Positions 11,655 to 26,000 of a stretch of DNA of 64,000 bases are shown piece after piece. The notes beneath the pieces are model-generated. The model was not told the DNA's origin and searched no databases. It saw nothing but the letters and a program-made list of their open reading frames with translations. The stretch is taken from the NCBI RefSeq assembly GCF_014805625.2, contig NW_023998416.1:30382068-30446067 (forward strand), written 5' to 3'. The stretch is from Glossina fuscipes. Lineage: Eukaryota; Arthropoda; Insecta; Diptera; Glossinidae. Each line of letters opens with the position of its first letter. Positions within the stretch are counted from its first letter, which is position 1. A program made the position numbers and the translations under genes.

Positions 11655-12350
11655 TTAACCCTTTGCAACCCAGTCGTGCCCAAGACGCACCGCGACTATT
11701 TTTGATAATATTATTCATTAAATTGTGCACGCGTTGTAAATTTTTTTTACTTGGTGTGAGATTAGTCCGGTATATATCAAATGGTGGACACTAGATCATT
11801 AAGTCTGAACACTATAGCATTTCTGGCAAAATTGTAGCACAATTTTTTGATATGCTGTTAAGTGAAAACACTGAGAAACAAAATCGAAACAAAGGCTTTT
11901 TGATATTCTGTTAAGCGAAAGCATTGGTAATTAAAATTACTTTTTTATGACTTAAGGTCATAAGAATGGAATCAATGAACGAAATTTGTAGCAGTGAAGA
12001 TGAGTTGGAGATGGTGTTTAGATCGATCGATAACATTCTAAATGAACATAAAGAAGAAAGTAATCAAGACAATAGCAGTGAAGGGTGTGATGAAGTTTAT
12101 GGTAAAAGAAGAAAAAAATTAGAATAGAAAGCGAAAGTGAAGATTCTTCTAAGCTACATGTGATGCAAAAAGGAGAAAAAAAAGTGTGTAGAGTGTTGCT
12201 CTGATCGAACGAAAAAGAAAAGCGGAAAACGTGAAACGATGTATTACTGTGACACATGTCCTGAGAAACGTAGGATACACCTTGAAGAGTGCTGCCTCAT
12301 ATATCACACTAAGGAAAATTATATTAAATATTATGTTTGTAGTATGTAAA
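11655..12350 (+). mobile_element. Internally deleted piggyBac-like element
   Basis: A TTAA followed by CCCTTTGCAACCC (11655-11671) looks like the TTAA target site plus a piggyBac-type terminal repeat. A plus-strand ATG at 11966 starts an acidic Ser/Glu-rich peptide (MESMNEICSSEDELEM...), like piggyBac N-termini. After a stop and a one-base frameshift near 12197, a frame resembles the C-terminal Cys-rich zinc domain of piggyBac transposases: CRVC, then YYCDTC, then HLEECCLIYHTKENY, ending in TAA near 12350. The whole catalytic DDD core is absent, so this is a non-autonomous deletion derivative. I could not place a clear right-hand terminal repeat. Confidence 0.6.
11845..11930. repeat. Short tandem duplication inside the piggyBac-like element
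   Basis: TTTTTTGATATGCTGTTAAG with downstream sequence is repeated about 52 bases later as CTTTTTGATATTCTGTTAAG, with several mismatches. Confidence 0.5.
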
Positions 12351-12510
12351 CAAAAACGAAACATATAAATAAATTACTTTTGTGTAAAATTCTTATGTTT
12401 AATGTGTTCCAACTTTTTATTAAAACTTCTGTCGGGTAGCTGAATACCCATACTAAACAAATAGTTCGGGTGCAACGGTGCAAACTTTACACACTTGGAT
12501 ATGCGATGTA

Positions 12511-12810
12511 TCAAAGTAGTGCCCATTCCTTTGTCATAATGTATTTCGTTCTATTTAGCAATTTTTCACTTTTGTTGAACTTCATTGTGCACTTGTAAAA
12601 CGGCTTTAATTCCTCAGTAAAACCAGTTAAATGTTTTTTTTCCTTTACATGGTTTATAAAAAAAACTATCATAGGTTGAGAGTTGCTTTCAACAAATTGC
12701 AACGCTTCGAATGAAAATTTCGATAAATTTCTGCCCGATTCTGTTAAAGTGAGATAAATTTGTTCCAGTTTCTGAGTTGATTTGTACCGACAACGGGTGT
12801 AGAAACTCAT
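12511..12810 (-). other. Unrecognised 99-codon open frame
   Basis: An ATG-initiated minus-strand frame rich in Lys, Phe and Thr. No motif, signal peptide or zinc-binding pattern was seen. It lies between the piggyBac-like relic and the l(2)gl 3' end, so it may be transposon-derived or chance in AT-rich DNA. Confidence 0.15.
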
Positions 12811-13069
12811 TCAAAGGGGAAGTAAAGCAAAATATTATTGCAAAAGAACATATTTGATACAATTAATAAACATAGAAAGTTTATCTAATCCGTGTCACGT
12901 GAAAAACTTATAAAATTATTGACTTCCGGCAGCTCTAGACGATTTTGGATGTGTCGTCTTTACAACTCTGAATGGCATATATTGCCACTGTTACTTTAGT
13001 ACACTTACGCCCCAATGCCAATTGCAGTAAAAATGTAAGACAGATGATGTAATGTGTAAAAAGCCACAA

Positions 13070-14017
13070 AATTTCATTAAAAGTTTATTTTTTTTCGTTT
13101 TTTTTTTTTTTGTTTTTTTATTTTGTATACATATATAAAATAGAATATACATAGAAAATGTTTGGATATGCCTTTTCTTGTGTATTATAATACATAAAAA
13201 AAAAAAAAAAAACTTTTTATTAAAAAATAATATTCCACAGATAGTTTTATTTTTATCAAAAAAAAATTGTGATATTTAAAAAGAAAAACAGATACATCCA
13301 CTCTTCCCATCTGTTTAGGCTATTGTTTCCGTAAAATGATCGCAAAGCATTATTATTATTTGCTGAACGATGGAAGTGTACAACATATATATAGAGGGTA
13401 TTTAAAGCAAATCCCCCGGAAAAGCACAAATAACCATATTAAAATTTAAAAAAAAAAAATAATAATTCATTTAAGTTTAAACTCGAGTGTAAGGCGAATT
13501 GTACTTTCTTTTCCCCGACTCTTTTTCATCGATATAGACGGTTTCTCTGGCTACGTCTTAGTTTTGTAAATGCTTTTTTTTCGTTTTGTATATTAGTTTT
13601 TCATAAAATATAAAAAATATTATTAAATATAATACGTATAAAAATCGTTTAAAAGAATACATTGTTTTTTTTTTTTTTTTTTTAATAATAATTGCTAATT
13701 AGAGTAATACCAAGGAAATGGTATCATTAAAATCATTTCATCAATACATGAGTCAATTGGTAATACTAATAAAGATGATAATAAACTGCAACAAATGCGG
13801 TTTAAAAGTATGACGCAAGCGACAGTCACATATTTACGTACATAAAATTTAATAAAATGGAAAACATGCAAACCGATTCGACAAGTTTACAAAACTTACT
13901 TACGAATATGCAAATCATTTAAGAAATGGGTTTAGTGTATGCCTTAGAAGTGTAGATTGAAAACAAAAAGAAAAATCGAAAAATGTTGTTGCTTTAAATG
14001 ATATAGGAAAACCTCTA
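13070..14017 (-). other. l(2)gl: Probable l(2)gl 3' UTR
   Basis: AT-rich noncoding sequence directly after the l(2)gl stop codon. Candidate AATAAA signals on the minus strand lie at 13216-13221 and 13084-13089. The end is inferred and not marked by a clear single signal. Confidence 0.4.
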
Positions 14018-17000
14018 TTAAAATTGACTTTCTTCATGTGTGGTGGTCTTGGTGGTGACTACTTCAGTTTCACCATTAGTTTTTTCATGTGAAATACTAG
14101 TGATAACTGATTTAATCACAACCGAACTTGTATTAGTTTCGGTGGTATTGCTGCAAATAATAAATGAATGTGAACACTTTTTTCTATGGAAGATTGGAAT
14201 AGATCTTATCTTACCTCAGTGGTGCCAAATCCATTAAATTCGATATATTTACATCGGTAACGTCCTTCATATTAACACTGGTCAAGGTTTGATTTGTTTG
14301 CGTACTCAATACCGAGAGACGTCCTAGTTAAATATTAAAAAGAAAAATATCATTTTAAATGCATTTATAGTTTGGCTTTGTGACGAAATTCCAATTATTT
14401 AAAACATATTACATTTTGTCAAAAAACTACCGGCGAATATCAAAAAAGTAAAAACAACTTTTCATGGAATTTATATGACATCTTTCAAGTTAGGCTTTAT
14501 TTGACGCAATGGACAAATGCCATGGCCTGAACGAAAGCTCTTTTGGTTAATCAATTAAAATTTTCAATAAAAAATAGTTTTCATTTTGGGAATGCAAAGA
14601 AGTGTAATCACATTCGATACATATCTATGGTCAATTACGCTAGTCAGCTAAAAATATCTGTAGAAGAGGTAAGAAGAAATTTTTTCGGATCACAACAAAT
14701 TACAAGGCATGCCATGCTTGATATCTGAAGCCATTTGCCCCTTAGGAATTTGGAAAAACGTATTTCTTTCAATTATGTCAACGTGTTGTTTATTATACCA
14801 ACGACAAGCTTTTAATCAAGTGACGCCTCTTCTTCCCGCTTGGGACGAATTCTTTACTCGATATTAATTTACTTCTGGTTTTAGAACGGGACAATAATTT
14901 TACTAATGTATTGGTGTTTGCCAATAAAAATAAAGAGAAAGCGACTGTGATATCAATCCCGATATTTTTTTGACATAACGTATTCATGTTCAATAAACCC
15001 AAAATTACCTTAAAAGTGTAACATGCATAATTACAAAAAAAATTATAAAAGCTAAACTAAATCAGTGTCCAATCGCCGCCTGCAAGCAAATTACAACAGC
15101 AAGTGTAAAAGTAAAGAACGAAACAAAAGCAAAAATAAAAGTTTTCAGGTCATTCGTTCATTTGTTTTTTTTTTTTCGTGTTCGTCCAGTCAATGTTAGT
15201 AAAAGAATTGTAAAAAGGTTGCTAAATTAAAGTAGCTTTAAAAAATTAAATAAAAGTAAATGCGTAAAAATATTTTCAGCCATTCACACGAAATTACATT
15301 CTATAATATAAGTATATTAGTTATAGACAACAATTTATTATCAAAATTTTTTGTAGCTTATTTTCTGCTAAAACACGAAAACCCTACACTTACCGACTGT
15401 CTCTTCGGTGGTGGTCGAACACAAGGTAGTGGTAGTGGCATTTAAATGATCACGTACCGAATCGACAGTTATATCTCCTACCGAACTAGTAATCGTGTCA
15501 TTGGCTCGATTCGGTGAACTATTTTCACCATTGTCGATACCGTTGGTGAGCCCGGGATTATCTACATTGACTTCAAGCAGTTTAGCTGCTTGAGTAGTAG
15601 TTTTGGTGGTTGAAATGCGATTTGGAGCATGAGCTGACAGCTTGGCAGTTGTACGAATGTTATCATGGTATCCTTTGGTTTCATTCCCGTGAAGCGATTC
15701 TTGATCAATGGCCTTACCGTGGTCATTAAGCTCTTCAGCGATGTTTAAATCTTGCACATTTACACTACCCATAGGTGTAATTACTTTAGCAGTCGCCAAA
15801 GAGATGCGTTGCAATTCAGAGGATGACATCATGTAAAGAGCTTCACCAGAATTGGTAAAGCATAGAGAAGATATGCCGCTAAAAATGTGTGTGCGAGACA
15901 TTAATTTTTTACTTATTTTTTTCGCTTCTAACTTACTTAATATCTTCCCGTCTAACAGCAGCTGCGTTAAGTTGCCTTCTCAATTCCGGAATGGACAAAA
16001 CCATAATATCTCCGAGATTTGTTAAACATATCAAAGCCATTTCACGATAAAGTTCTCCTTGTCCCGCCCCAGTTGTAGATTCTACGCTGGTATTAGCGGC
16101 ATCATGGTGTTCCTGGGAACGCGTTGATTTTGTTGGGCTTCCACCACTCCCGCCCGACATAGCACCTTGTATTATTTCTGGAGCAACACGACACATAAAT
16201 GAAGCAAAATGTATGCGCCGTACTCGAGCACCTTCGTTGGCGGTCAACTTATACTTATTCAGAGGTTTCAATTGCGGCAACGAGAAAATCTTGAATTGTT
16301 CCTCGGAGGCTATTAACACGCGATGTGGCGCCACTCCATTGCCTGATGTAATCTGATCTACCGAACAGCCGGTATTATCGAAAACTGCTATACCCACAAC
16401 AGGTGCACGATGTTTCAGTTGAATTTCTTTAGCCAGTTGTGCAGTAATACGCCGTGGCGTGTTGGCAACATCTGCTTTATCTCCACTGGACGCCTGCGAA
16501 AGTGGCAAATGCAATAAAAACACGGAAACTGTGCTGGCGTTAGTACCGGACCACAAGGTGGGTGATGTTGCGTTTACTGTGCTCCAAAATTTAAAAAATT
16601 TTCTTAATTCAGCCTCTTAATGACAGAGCTAGAACAAGCTTACCGTTTGTTATATAAGTTTTGGCAAATGTTAAACAACGCACCATAGAACCCATGCAAT
16701 CATCTGTAGAGCGCGCCTCGACCTGTCGTTCCACAGGACGGCTTTCCAACTATAATTTTTAATATAAGAATGCTTTACTTCTGTGTGTTTAAGTGAAGAT
16801 CAACTTACCAGTGTAGTCATTTGGTGTGGATTGTGGCGGGTTGATCGGCCTTTGCGCAGTTTACGGAAGGATTCACGTAGTGATTTCTTAAACGATTTGC
16901 GACGCGATAACTGTTCTCCGGAGCCCGTAAGATCTACAAAACATGCAAAATCTCTCAATTCTTAACCAGCCACAGTTTTATTGCTTATCATTACAAACCA

Positions 17001-20000
17001 TTAGGATTTAAAGTGCAGCGATGATAAACAGGTAGGAAATTTTTAAAATCGAACAGCACCAAACCATGAGCGGTGCCACCAGCAACTAAACCCCAGTTAG
17101 CCTCTAAAGCCAAACAGGTAATGCTGGCTGGGGGCAATACTTGCAAAACGCCCATTATGTGAACACCTTCATCCCCTATTGGTTCAGCATCCGCTTCCAA
17201 AAGTGTGTCGCGAACATTCAATTGATCATGGCCTTTCCAAACGAACCCATCACGATCGCTTACCAAATTCATAGAGTTTACCCTCAGTGGAGCTTTCTTA
17301 ACCTCATCGGTAACAAAGTCAGCGACAACCATTTGACCAGCACTACCGCCTACAATTAAGTGACCCGTCCTTGGACATAAAGCTAGCTTTTTAACAGCTA
17401 AACGAGGATCATCAGAGTAAGGATCAAAAAGACCGGCTTTCCGAAACGGCGGCTCAGAAGGATCAGTGGTTTCTATATTTTCCATCATGACATCATTGTC
17501 ATGTCTTTATAAAGAAGAGCAAGCGACATAGGCTGAGTTTGTAATTGAAGAAATTTTAAGCGAACTTACCCGAACAACAAAGATGTTCTAAAATTGTAAA
17601 TCGGTTTCAAAACTATACCGGTGCAATCCCAAAATTTAACCGAACCATCTTCATGGCCAGTTAAAAGAATTTCATAGTCCTGTTGCTGATTTTGATCATT
17701 ACTCTTAATCTCTTCTTGATCCAATGCCTCATTCAGTAAACCGCCATTTATGGGCCATTCTACGGAACTGTAACGTTGGTCTTGCTCCTCTCCTGCTTTT
17801 ATAATTTTGTCATAAACTTCCTGCGTTACTTGTGAAGCCAAATAATTGCAAGTAACTGCTGAAGCGTGAACTGAATGCAAATAAGGAGCTTTAATGGGTG
17901 ATACTTTGGTATTAGTGAGATCGAAAGCACAAAACTCCTCCTCCAGTAGCACTACCAAAACATCAGCTAGATCACTTTCAGCTGATTTATACGTTATAAA
18001 AAAGTCTATAACTTTAGAGGTAAAGTCTAAGCAAATTCTATGACCGTCACTAGTATGTACCGACACGCAGTTACGATCACCATACGCTGAACGAGGCATA
18101 CCACCTGAAAATATCGACATTTCCATGCCTCTATGTAAGGAAAAAACAGAGGGAGAAATTTCAGAGGAGATTTGTGGGAATAAAATAAATGCTTACCCCC
18201 TCTTAGCCTTGTAAAGACGATTAATACTTTTACATGGATCAGGGCCGTACGGAACGTTGTTGACATCCTTCGGTGGATCTCCGTTAGTAACATTCCAGGT
18301 GGCGAAAGAGCCGTCAGCATGGTACCAAGTAAATTTAGTCCCAGCTGCATTGACATGCAGACCCACGCTTTGCCCATGCCCGGGAGCAATATAAGCTCTC
18401 ATAACCATCGCATTTTCGAGATCCCATAAAACGCACAAACCGCGATTGTACGCTATTAAGAGTTTATTACGATCGTGAGGTATTTGACGAATAGCTTCAA
18501 TAGCACCGGGATTCAATTTATAAGTGGGAGGCACCTGTTCCATAACTTTATCATGATAGATAACTGTCTCAGTTACTGAGAATTTTTTTAAATCGAATTG
18601 ATACACATTGCCCGCCTCTGTGCCAATCCAAACAAAATCGGTACTTAGCGAACAACAGAGCGACGAGACTTTTTTCAGTTCGTTGTCGAAGGCCAAAGAT
18701 TTGACGGCTAAGAGTGTGGTACCAGCTGGCTCCCAGAGTATTAGCTGATTAGCAGCCGTTAATGAAAGTAAACGTCCCGTACCGTAAACCCATTCTATGA
18801 GTTGTACATTTAACTCGGCTCCCATATTATTTTGCAATGTATGCTGACCATAAAACTCAACACCTGGTTGACCAAATACCTTTAAAGCACCCGTTTGCGT
18901 GCCGATGGCCATTAATTTGGATATGGGATCAAAGGCCAATGCCGACGGTTTATGCGGAAAACCATGCTGAGCAGTCTGTAAAAAAGTAAAGAAAGACGTA
19001 CAACGGATAAGAACTAATGGGAAAAATATACTTATGAATGAAACATCTAAGTAAATACATATGTTATAGAGTAATACATCACACGGTGATCAATGGTGAT
19101 CAATCCAAACTAGAAAAATCTCATCTGCCACTCGAACTAAGACGAGTTTTGCATATCTTCGTTTGATGCAGCGCTATAATGCTCGAATAAAACTAATTAA
19201 ACTAATTAAACGCTGAAATGCCTGTAACAAAAGGGCTTATTAGCGGCCTGTTGATTGCAGATAAAATTCCTTAAAAAGGAAATGTGAAAAAAAGAACAAG
19301 AGCGGAAATAATCGAAGATTTGAACATTCAACTCAAGAGGAAAGTTCCTGTCCAATGACAATTTGATCGCAATTGAAAGCGTAAAAGTTTTTCTCACAAA
19401 TATTGTCCGCATATATACATACATATCCGTAAGCACACATTTACTCTTTTAAGCGCATTCGTCGTTATTATGCTGCATATCATGCGCAGTATTGTTGTTG
19501 AATTTGTAAAAAAAAGAAAAAAAGTAAATACCTTTTGAACTTTTTGATCGTCAATTGTACGTAAACTTTGTTGAAAACCTTCCGTATAGAAAAGCATCTT
19601 GCACTTAATTGATTTACATTGTTAAAAACGCAACACTGAAATGGCCTAGAGTTCACTAAAAAGTCATGATTTTACCCAAAAAAACAAACCTATATCAGCA
19701 ACTGCTACTAACTGCTAACATCTTTTGCGGTTTTATTTTCTCTATTCATTTATAGTTCTTTCTTTTCCTTAACTAACACATTAAACAACAACGATGAGAT
19801 TTGAACTTGGGGAAGAAAAGTCTTTAAAATAAAACATAAATACGTTATCCCACACAGGTATAATAACCTGTATGAGATGTATGACCGACCATTTCCCTGA
19901 GTACATATGCCAGCGATTACAGTGAAGAGAGAATAAATGTGAAAGAAGGTAATGCAAAAGCACCACATTATGTTAAAATCAACAAACCAGTTACAAAATA

Positions 20001-23000
20001 ATACAACAACACAACAAGTTAACGATATGTGTAAGAAAAAATAAATGAACTTCTCCGTGGCTACGTATAAAATGAAACAGTGCATTGTTGTTGTTTTTGT
20101 TGTTATTGTTATTGTTATATTTTTGTTTTGCCTTTAACTTTGATATTCGACCCAATTTGGTATAAGAATAAGGTTATGTGGTTGATGAAAGAGAGTTAAT
20201 TCTTGCATGTAAGTATATTAAATACCCTCGTAATTTGAGATTTGTTTTCTTATTTTATTTTTTTTATTTTTTTTTTTTTTTGTGTTTTTGTTTTTTTGAT
20301 TATACAAGTAAGAAGAACAGGAAGGAGATAAAGTTCGGTTTAAGTTGAACAGTTAACACACTTATATGAAAAAAGATCATACTTGGAATTGAAGTGTACC
20401 GCCAAAATCTTGATGGATCCCAATGCTCTTAGCTATCTTCGTAATGTTTAGGAAATAAGATTAGGTCAAGCCTTTACGTAACCGTATGTAAACTAAATAT
20501 CTCTGATCGATTCAAAATAATGAGACTTTTTAATCTTCTTTTCCCTCTCATCTCTCGCTCTCTAATCGTTTGTGATGATTCTAAAAAAGTAGATATCAAT
20601 GATTGACACAAACTATTGACTCGGTTCACACCTCTTCGCTGCTATGCAACTGCTGACTATGTCAAAAACGCAAAACGTCTAAAGTTTTTTTCTTATCTCA
20701 GGCACAAGTAAGATGTAATGCCTACGCATAGTAACGCCTTTACTGCTAGAATGCTTGTAAAAATTAAGATACAAAGTATGAATATTTTAGATTGCATTTA
20801 CAAAATTTAAAATTGAAAGTGCTAAAGCACTTTTATCTGTAAGTACACCTACCTATTAAAAATAAGCAAAATATTTCAACTTTACTAATAGGCCAACCCA
20901 ATGTTACTCTATATATATATAGTAGCATTGTACTATAAAGATCTTTGCGAGCATACAAGGTTCGCTCGGTGAGATTAACTTGTCGCAAACCGCAATGTGA
21001 TGGTTTAGCTCGTTCACTCAACAACTCTATAAAAATTCTTAGAAAATGTATGATTCAACCGGTAAGTGCTCAAGTGTATACAATATTTAAACACAGCTCC
21101 CATTAATGTGCTATACTGTCATTCCTTATTTATAAAATGTACAAAACCAATTCACGTTTTGCACCAAGGGCCGTTTTCATTACCTTATTCCAGACTGGAA
21201 GTGTATTAACAAGTACGTTTTTTTTAACAGGCGTTCTTAACTAGAAGTTAAATTATTTACTTCTGATTAGTATATAGTTTGCTTAGGTTATTGCAGTTGA
21301 CTTCATACGTGCAGTGATTCGACTTGTTTGCTAATTGCAAATGGGACCCAAAATTATTTTGACAAACATGCAGAGTAAGTAATAAAATACATTATTGAAG
21401 AGAACGATAAATGCTTAGAACATTCGCATAATATATCTGTAGATTAAAAAGCCGGCTGTTTGCTTTTATTATACCCTGCACCTGTAACACCCAGACGGGC
21501 CTAGAAGAGACCCGCCTTTTGTTATACCGATCCAAGCCCACTAATTGTGTCGATCTGTCAAATTGAACGATATCGTACAAAAAGAAACATCGCGTAAACA
21601 TGGAACTGAATGTACACATTCTCTTAAGGCTTCTCACTCAGTGCATTATTAACGAAGCGATGCTCGTTAATGTTTGCATTACAACTGAAATAACTTTAGC
21701 AGCGCTATTCTAAGCCCAGAGTCACAGTGACGTCGCAGGTCAAAAGCCATTTTCCTTTCTTCCTAGTTTGCATAGCTTAGAAACAGCGCTTTCATTAGCT
21801 TTTTTAACAAAAGACGAAGGCACCAAATGTAGCGCGGGATTACAAGAACGCGGAATGATAAGAAGACACTTCGCTTTCATTTATGACTAGAGTGACCAGT
21901 CACAGCGCGCCAATGTGGCTATAAATTTGATTCTTTTCCTTCTTGTACGCTCATCTAATCACTACCCATTGAACTAATCGGCGGTTTATAAATATACAAC
22001 ATTTTTAAATTTTCCTTTTTGTTTTTTTTTTTTTTGGTAAATGTACTTCTCCTTTACATATTTATCAGCCTTACATTAATGATTCTTAGCAGTGCTTGTA
22101 ATAAAAATAAGAAATTAATCGTTTGTAACCACCGTATAATGAGTCAAAATATACACAAACAATTGTAAGAACACATGTGCAAATAAAGAAGCAAAAGTCG
22201 ATTTTTATTGTTAACATGACCCTCTCTCTCAAGAAATTGCACATCAATCGCCCAATAAAATTTGAAATTGAACGTGAAAGTAGAAGAAGCAGAAGAAGCA
22301 AATGTGGCCGTAAATACCGATTTGGTATATATATTTTTTTTGATATTGGAATGTTGTTCAAATTCCACATTAGGTTTTGATTTTAGGATGAGTAACATTT
22401 AAACAAACATATGTTTCCACAGCGTGATGAGGATAAAAATAAACAAATGCTATGTTGAAAAGAATGCGTGCAATGCTTCGTTGCTTCGCGGGAATAACAT
22501 AACATAACAAAACTTATGAATTTCAAATCAAACGAATTATGGCCGTAACATTTAGATTTTACAACGAACAATAAATGCATGTAGTGTATGATTCGTACAA
22601 CTATTGCATATGTAGAGCATCATGTATATATATATATATATATATATATATTCATAAGCTACTCATCATGGTGATGTTAGGTGTACGAGTTCGCTTAAAT
22701 AATTCATAGACACCTTAACAGACATATTAATTATATTGCAGCATTTGTAACATCCACCAGATATTCTCTTATTATCGAGTTCTTCAATATAAGGGCATAT
22801 AGGAGCAAGGCAAGGGAACTGCATCGGTATTGGGGTCCCTCCCCCTCTCCCTCTCTCTATCTCAACCCAATTCACTTTTCAAGGCACTCCTTTAATTAAT
22901 GGTTAATGTTTAATTAATTATATTATCTCGCTCACCTTAAAAAAAAAAAAAAAAAAAAAACAAAATTCTCTAATGATATTTGGAGCCTAGTAATTAGGAA

Positions 23001-26000
23001 TCTCTTCTGCTGCCTTGATGTGATATGATATGATATAAATGACCTCTTGCTCGCTCTGGCAACATTCTGTTCCGCCAGCAGATATTGAGGAATGCTTGAA
23101 AATTAGGACCTGCAGGCAGAGAGCAAGAAATTGTCATTGGTTCGACAACGTCTGGTTTCGTCAGCGCTGCTCTATCAAATGCACCGTGGTTCGTTTTTCG
23201 TCAGCCACCAAAAACCTAAAATAGTCGCGTCTGTATGTCAGACTTGTTATCAACTCTAGACAGAACGGGTTTATTGAAGTGTAAAGTTACTTTTCCCGCG
23301 TTATTTTACCACAATGGAGGTCGTCTTACGTTGATTGCGCCACAACACTTTAGATGAATTTAATTTTTATATATATTGTAAGTCCGTATTTTTGAATCGC
23401 TCCCGTTAGCAAAAATGGTAGCAAAAGCCACAAAATAGTTAATACGTATAAACGAATTCGGGTCGAGCCTTTATTATTTTTAATTTTTTTTTTTTTTTTT
23501 TTTTAATCTGCTGGCCTTATTGCGAATTGCAGACTTTTATTGCAACTTTTATGCATGCAACTCGTAGGAAAGAGGACAGCGACAAGATGATTTAAACCGT
23601 GACCGAATCTAGCTTTGTGAACAAAAATGACAAAAAGAAACCAAAAAAAAAACAACAAAAGCCTATGTTTAGTGCCCTGCGAATGCAGAAAAACATACAT
23701 GCATAGATGATGAGAGACAATAACATCATCATGCAATAATGTTTATGCACACTACGGTAAGGTACGTAAAGCACAGTAATGACTGTTTATATTGCTTTTC
23801 TCTTTTGTTTTTTACGTGACAAGAGTAAAGCCTGAGTTATGAGGGGAAGCAACAAGAAAAGCATAACAAAAAAAAAAGAAAAAAAAAAAAAAAAGAAAAG
23901 AAAAAAAAAAAAAAAACGCGAGATATATTTTATGCTACTAAAGTGGCATTGTCTTCTTCAGCATGATAGTCATTATCGTCATCATAATCATCAACAAAAC
24001 AGAATACCATCAACAAAGCCATTCACCAACCACAAGTAGTAGATTTTAACAACAATATTGGTAAGTAATACCGCACCGCACAATTGCAACATTAAACTCA
24101 TCTGCATGTTCAGAATTTTGATTAGTAACGCTTGTTGCATTCAAATAAAAATAATAATAATAATAATAACAACAACAACAATAATAAGAACAGAAAGAAC
24201 CTAACACTGACACTTTCCAGTTACAGTCACAGATAGCTCTCCTTTTATGCGGATTTCTGTGTTAGTTCCACGCAAATTTCTGACAATTTCGAGAGGAAAC
24301 CTTCGATTACGAGTTTGGGCTTTGAATTAAAATAAAAATATCGCACGTCTCAATAAACGTATTGCGATTTTCTGCTCTCTACGCTAGGCCGAGTTAATTT
24401 AATGCGATCCTGCACTTGGTTCTTTGAGTGGCAGACCTGATAGCAGAATTTGATAGAACTTCTTCTTTCAACTATCAAAGCTTTCTTCTTAAATCTTAAA
24501 ATTTAACTGACGACTTTAGATGCGATCGCTAACTAGAGTTGAGATCGAAAATTTTGATTTGTTATGAGATCGCTGAGAAGTATTCATTAACAAAGCAGGC
24601 ATTTCGTGATCGACGACGATTAGGCCATGAGTAATAGACCCCAATCGCCGAAAACTGTGCGATTCATCAAGGCAACCAAAACGTGAATCGCTAACATTGC
24701 GTCATGGATAGAAAGGGATCGACCAACTTCGCTGTAGCAAATGCGAAAACTAGCAGAAGTAACCGGGACATGCATTTTCTTACATGGCGTTGCCTTGACC
24801 CTACGCATAAAAAAAGTACTTCAAAAAGTTGTAAATAATTTATTGTATCCTGTTATCATTCTCATAAAACAAATGATAAGATATCTTAATATGCCTTAAA
24901 ATAAAAACAATAAATTACTTATTGGTGACATCAAAAAACGCGTTGCAATGTCCGAGTATAGCAATGAATTTAAGTCTTTGTCCTCTTAAAAGCTTAATTC
25001 TACTAGAAAACATAAGAACAAAGAGTACACTCCGTGTACCGAGTATGACACTTTAGTCCCGTTTAAATTTCGATCCTCGTAGAGATAATTGTAAAACGGC
25101 ATGAAATCCTCCAAAATTTTTTAGTGAATTTTATTCTATTTGTAGCAAAAGACCTTTTTAAATATCTGTAATTAATATTTTTTCATCTGATCTAGTTTTC
25201 GAGATGCTGATGACTTTGGTATACCTATTTCTATCATTCCGATCTCAGTGTTTGGCGGAATAGTCGCAGTCGTTAAACATAGAAAGCCTACATTTAGCAT
25301 TTGATTGGTTAAAAATAAAAATGTAACGTCAAACAAGAAAGAAAATTATATTCGGTCGTCACCGAATCTTGTATTCCCATCACCGTTATCCTAAAAAAGA
25401 CAAACGAAGAAAAAACTAAATTTTTATCTTTCACAATATGGAGTGGGTGCGGCTGATTTTTTCTATTTTCAAAAAAAAAATTATTCTCGCATAGGTGTGT
25501 AGGCATTTTGGGCGTGTCCTAAGAACTGTTTAAGCCGCTTCCACATTCTCTTGCAAATTTATAGGCGATGTGACTAACGGAGGAGTCTTAGGTTTGGCCC
25601 ATTTTCAATACCAACCTGAGTGCAAGAACTTCCAATGAAGGATGACCGGTATCAAAATGGCTGCGATCGCCGAAAATGGTTCCATGTTATCGTTGGTAAG
25701 CTTCGATCCCATGAAGATATTTCTCCAAAGCTGCGATCCAAAAGCTCATTCCCACCATCTTCATATACAGCTCGAAATTGGAATAAGCCTACAGGGCTAG
25801 ATTATGCTGATGGATAAAAATGGCGTCATTTTGTATGCCCTTAACAAAGTCGATACACCGCCAACGATATGTGTAGAAGGACAACTATATTTAAATAGAG
25901 TGAACCTTAACCTTAAAAGCTAGGGTAAGAAAACTTTTCATGCTCCATAAGTGCAGGGTATGAAATTAGTTGTCAAAGAGCCTTTAGCAATATTCGCCTA

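Noticed and set aside
12018..12364. Minus-strand ORFs over the piggyBac-like relic
   Set aside because: Antisense to the zinc-domain frame, which gives the recognisable motif on the plus strand.
24620..24808. Minus-strand 62-codon ORF in a GC-richer patch
   Set aside because: No motif and no splice partners; kept only as unassigned intron sequence.
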